In this document: one piece after another, positions 5,107-7,562 of the stretch
Layout of the letters: the number at the start of each line of letters is the position of its first letter
Numbering within the stretch: the stretch's first letter is position 1
Source: Propionibacteriaceae bacterium UBA5174
Lineage (GTDB): Bacteria > Actinomycetota > Actinomycetes > Propionibacteriales > Propionibacteriaceae
NCBI GenBank assembly: GCA_002413345.1
Contig: DHWU01000056.1
Span: 6,734-14,295 of the forward strand
Direction of reading: 5' to 3'
Length of the DNA stretch: 7,562 bases
Made by a program: the position numbers and the translations under genes
Notes under the pieces: generated by a model
The model's input: the letters and a program-made list of their open reading frames with translations, nothing else
Databases searched by the model: none
What the model was told of the DNA's origin: nothing

Positions 5107-6315
5107 GTGCTCGCAATCGTTGCGCCCGGACAGGGCGCCCAGACCCCCGGTTTCCTAGGCCCTTGGCTGACCGAACCCCGCTTCGCTGATCGACTCAAGT
5201 GGCTATCCGCAGTGGCTGGCCTGGACCTGGCTCACTACGGAACCCAAGCCGACGCTGAGACCATCAGAGACACCGCGATCGCGCAACCACTGCTGGTCGC
5301 CGCCGGGTTACTAGCGGCCCTCGAATTGTTTCCTCAACCAGCGGACGGATTCGCCCGCACTGGCGTTGCCGCCGGACACAGCGTCGGCGAGATCACCGCC
5401 GCCGCCGCAGTCGGTGTGCTTTCGGCCGAGCAAGCGATGGTGTTCGTCCGCGAACGCGGCCAGCAAATGGCTGCCGCCAGTGCAGCCCGCCCCACTTCAA
5501 TGATGGCCATCGTCGGCGGCGATCAAACCGAGGTACTGGCTGCGGTCGAAGCCCACGGGCTGACTGCGGCCAACAACAACGGCTCCGGTCAGATTGTGGC
5601 CGCCGGGACTGTCGAACAACTCGCCGCACTGCAGGCCAATCCCCCGGCACGAGCGCGGCTGATCCAGCTGAGCGTCGCTGGCGCCTTCCACACCGTCCAT
5701 ATGAAGCCAGCAGTGGCCCATCTGGAACAGCTGTCTCGGGCCATCACCACCCATGACCCTCGCACCCGCTTGCTTTCCAACGCCGACGGCCAAGTTGTGC
5801 AATCCGGCGCTGAGTACCTGCGTCGCTTAGTCAACCAGGTAGCGAACCCGGTCCGATGGGACCTCTGCCTGCAGACAATGGCCGACCTCGGGGTCACCGG
5901 GCTGCTGGAGCTGCCACCGGCTGGCACCCTTGCTGGAATTGCCAAGCGGAACCTGAAAGGTGTCGAGCTATTCAGCTTGAACACCCCTGACCAGATTCCC
6001 GCAGCGCAGGAATTTGCCGCTAAACATGGCGACACCGCCTCGGCCAGCGCGCAGAACTCGGCCATGTCTTGGATGTTGCTCGTTTCGCCAAACAAGGGCG
6101 AATTCGCGGCCGCGGCCGGGGTTGATGTCGGCGTCCAGTTGGATGCTGGGGCGCCGGTCGGCACAGTCTCGAACCTTCGTGACACCGTCACGATCAGCAT
6201 GTCCCACCCAGGCACCATCACCGAATGGCTGGTCGCCGACGGTGACCCAGTTGCTCCTGGGCAGCCGCTCATTCGCCTTTACCCAACCCACGACTCAACA
6301 GGAGCAGCTTCATGA
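5107..6315 (+). CDS. fabD: Malonyl-CoA:ACP transacylase FabD with an unusual C-terminal BCCP-like domain
   Basis: This enzyme transfers malonyl from CoA to ACP, feeding type II fatty-acid synthesis. The core (1 to about 298) shows VAPGQGAQTPGFL (5-17), nucleophile motif GHSVGE with Ser92, VRERGQQM with Arg117, GAFHTVHM with His195, and NPVRW (247-251). FabD is usually about 310 residues; this one has 402. After a linker (about 298-319), residues 320-393 look like a biotinyl/lipoyl hammerhead domain: VSPNKGEF, VQLDAGAPVGTV, then VSNLRDTVTI where BCCP has V-E-x-M-K-M-x-x-x-I, then HPGTITEWLVADGDPVAPGQPLIRL. The lysine position is Arg358, so no biotin or lipoate is expected. The GTG start at 5107 is chosen because actinobacterial FabD begins (M)LAIVAPGQG. 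No ribosome site precedes it, and an earlier in-frame GTG at 5059 adds unrelated residues. The stop overlaps fabH by 4 nt. Confidence 0.95.
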   Translation: MLAIVAPGQGAQTPGFLGPWLTEPRFADRLKWLSAVAGLDLAHYGTQADAETIRDTAIAQPLLVAAGLLAALELFPQPADGFARTGVAAGHSVGEITAAAAVGVLSAEQAMVFVRERGQQMAAASAARPTSMMAIVGGDQTEVLAAVEAHGLTAANNNGSGQIVAAGTVEQLAALQANPPARARLIQLSVAGAFHTVHMKPAVAHLEQLSRAITTHDPRTRLLSNADGQVVQSGAEYLRRLVNQVANPVRWDLCLQTMADLGVTGLLELPPAGTLAGIAKRNLKGVELFSLNTPDQIPAAQEFAAKHGDTASASAQNSAMSWMLLVSPNKGEFAAAAGVDVGVQLDAGAPVGTVSNLRDTVTISMSHPGTITEWLVADGDPVAPGQPLIRLYPTHDSTGAAS

Positions 6316-7304
6316 CTCTAAAAGCCAGCGCCGGCGCACCATTTGCCCGGATCTTGTCAGTGGGCTCGGCCACCCCATCACGGGTGATCGACAACGAGTT
6401 CCTGCTGCAGTACATCGATTCCTCGGATGAGTGGATCACCCAGCGCACTGGCATTTCCGAGCGTCGCTGGATCGGTGAAGGCGAGAACATCGAGACTTTG
6501 TCGATGACCGCAGCCACCAGCGCAATCGAGCGTTCTGGCGTGGACCCCGCGCAGATCGACGCAATAATCGTGTCGACGATCTCGCACTACCACCAGACGC
6601 CCGCACTAGCACCGAAACTGGCTCATCTGCTCGGCCTCGACGACGCCGCAGCCTACGACATCTCCGCCGCCTGTGCTGGCTTCAGCTATGGGCTAGCTCA
6701 AGCCGAATCAATGATCCGCACTGGCCAGGCCCAATACGTATTACTGATCGCTGGCGAAACGATCTCAGAGATCACCGATCTGACTGATCGCGGGACTGCT
6801 TTCCTGTTCGGGGACGGCGCGGGCGCGGTAGTGGTCGGCCCCAGCGAAACCAATGGCATCGGGCCGGTCGTGTGGGGTTCGGATGGCTCCCAGGAAGGCG
6901 CCATCTGGCAGACCAAAGACTGGCATGCCGCGGTCGAAGCTGGTGAGTTCCCCAAGCTCGGCATGAACGGGCAGGCCGTCTTCAAGTGGGCCACCGGATT
7001 CATTGCCAAGGCTGCCAAACAATGCCTGGACGAGGCTGGCATCGCTCCCGAGGACCTGGACGTGTTCATTCCGCACCAGGCCAACAACCGAATCACCGAT
7101 ACCTTGCTGCGCTACCTCAAACTGCCCGAAGGCGTGGTGGTGGCTCGAACCATCAAACACCTGGGAAACAACTCCGCAGCCACTATCCCGATGGCGATGG
7201 ATGCGCTCCTCGCCAGTGGCGAGGCCAAGAGTGGCCAAACCGCCCTGATCATCGGCTTCGGCGCTGGCTTGGTCTACGCAGGCCAGGTAATCACCCTCCC
7301 CTGA
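6312..7304 (+). CDS. fabH: Beta-ketoacyl-ACP synthase III
   Basis: FabH starts fatty-acid synthesis by condensing a short acyl-CoA with malonyl-ACP in the cytoplasm. The protein has 330 residues, a normal length. The N-terminus shows ILSVGSATPSRVIDN (14-28) and SSDEWITQRTGISERRW (37-53). The catalytic triad is Cys121 in DISAACAGFSYG, His255 in IPHQANNRI and Asn286 in HLGNNSAATIP. FGDGAGAVVV (166-175) and IIGFGAGLVYAG (313-324) complete the thiolase-fold signatures. Actinobacterial FabH enzymes often accept branched primers, but specificity cannot be read here. ATG 6312 overlaps the fabD stop (ATGA) and has AGGAG (6300-6304) 7 nt upstream, so it is translationally coupled to fabD. Confidence 0.97.
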   Translation: MTLKASAGAPFARILSVGSATPSRVIDNEFLLQYIDSSDEWITQRTGISERRWIGEGENIETLSMTAATSAIERSGVDPAQIDAIIVSTISHYHQTPALAPKLAHLLGLDDAAAYDISAACAGFSYGLAQAESMIRTGQAQYVLLIAGETISEITDLTDRGTAFLFGDGAGAVVVGPSETNGIGPVVWGSDGSQEGAIWQTKDWHAAVEAGEFPKLGMNGQAVFKWATGFIAKAAKQCLDEAGIAPEDLDVFIPHQANNRITDTLLRYLKLPEGVVVARTIKHLGNNSAATIPMAMDALLASGEAKSGQTALIIGFGAGLVYAGQVITLP

Positions 7305-7308
7305 ACCC

Positions 7309-7321
7309 CCGGCATGGCCGG
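7309..7321 (+). repeat. Small hairpin between fabH and acpP
   Basis: CCGGC (7309-7313), loop ATG, GCCGG (7317-7321) is a perfect 5-bp G+C stem just after the fabH stop. It is too short for a strong terminator and has no T-tract. It may protect the fabH 3' end or help set the higher acpP level typical of fab operons (inference). Confidence 0.35.
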
Positions 7322-7359
7322 AACTGCAACCCAAATAGTAAGAAATGAAGGAGAACCCA

Positions 7360-7562
7360 ATGACCACCGAAGAGATCCGCGGCCAGCTCGCCGAACTAGT
7401 CAACGAGGTCGCCGGCGTGCCGGTTGATGACGTACAGCTCGACAAGTCCTTCGTCGATGACCTCGACGTAGATAGCCTCGCCATGGTCGAGATCATCGTC
7501 GGCTGCGAAGAGAAGTTCGGCGTCGTGATCCCCGACGAAGAGTCCAAGAACCTCAAGACCGT
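7360..7562 (+). CDS. acpP: Acyl carrier protein, 3' end beyond the window
   Basis: Sixty-seven complete codons of a small acidic carrier protein are present. The phosphopantetheine site is DVDSLAMVE, with Ser39 as the attachment residue. The flanking helices LAELVNEVAGV (10-20) and EIIVGCEEKFGVVIPDEE (44-61) match AcpP/AcpM. It carries the growing acyl chain as a thioester and receives malonyl from FabD. The start at ATG 7360 has a strong AAGGAG (7348-7353) 6 nt upstream, the best ribosome site in the window. This fits the high ACP demand. It lies 55 nt after fabH in the same operon. Family members are about 80 residues, so only the last part is missing. Confidence 0.97.
   Translation, partial: MTTEEIRGQLAELVNEVAGVPVDDVQLDKSFVDDLDVDSLAMVEIIVGCEEKFGVVIPDEESKNLKT

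Noticed and set aside
6014..6430. Overlapping plus-strand frame across the fabD/fabH junction, considered as a sign of a frameshift that created the FabD tail
   Set aside because: The FabD tail is in frame with the core, has a coherent domain pattern, and overlaps fabH by a normal ATGA coupling. The alternative frame shows no protein signature.
6765..7556. Long minus-strand open frame of 263 codons opposite fabH and acpP
   Set aside because: Both strands cannot be coding here at once. fabH and acpP have full family motifs and good ribosome sites, and the antisense product is low-complexity Ser/Thr-rich and unlike known proteins.

Overview
The window looks like chromosomal DNA of an actinobacterium (Actinomycetota). 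The base composition is moderately high in G+C (roughly 60 percent by eye, not counted). Four of the eight protein genes start with GTG. The order of the fatty-acid genes (PucR-type regulator, fabD, fabH, acpP) is the one used in Streptomyces, Mycobacterium and Micrococcales. The DUF3052 gene and the three-part ArsC architecture are also typical of actinobacteria. I cannot assign a genus.

Layout. Positions 1-53 are the 3' part of a tRNA-Val(UAC) gene. Positions 234-2793 form an arsenic-resistance operon on the + strand: an Acr3-type arsenite exporter, an ArsR repressor fused to an ArsC-type arsenate reductase, and a second free-standing ArsC. It is driven by a promoter embedded in a perfect inverted repeat with 12-bp arms that ends on the A of the acr3 start codon, so the transcript may be leaderless and the promoter self-repressed. 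A convergent gene at 2875-3294 encodes a DUF3052 protein. Positions 3430-4973 hold a two-gene unit, a DUF1801/YdhG-like protein overlapping by 4 nt a PucR-type regulator that matches FasR. Positions 5107 to the window end hold the type II fatty-acid synthesis operon fabD-fabH-acpP, with acpP cut off by the window edge (fabF probably follows).

How the genes work together. In the ars block, arsenate is reduced to arsenite by two LMW-phosphatase-fold reductases, arsenite is exported by Acr3, and the ArsR half of the fusion probably senses arsenite through Cys57/Cys59 and releases the operator. In the fab block, FasR probably activates fabDHP from the gap at 4974-5106, where there is a perfect 7-3-7 palindrome. 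FabD charges ACP with malonate, FabH makes the first acetoacetyl-ACP, and AcpP carries the chain.

Most notable points. (1) FabD is about 90 residues longer than usual and ends in a biotinyl/lipoyl-like hammerhead domain resembling BCCP, in which the modified lysine is replaced by arginine (Arg358). This suggests a structural or docking link between acetyl-CoA carboxylase and malonyl transfer. (2) ArsR and ArsC are fused in one polypeptide. (3) The ars operator spans the whole core promoter up to the start codon. (4) The fabD upstream region carries a palindrome and an overlapping, mutually exclusive hairpin. (5) aceE, which commonly lies between the DUF3052 gene and the PucR regulator in actinobacteria, is absent here, and a DUF1801 gene sits in that place.
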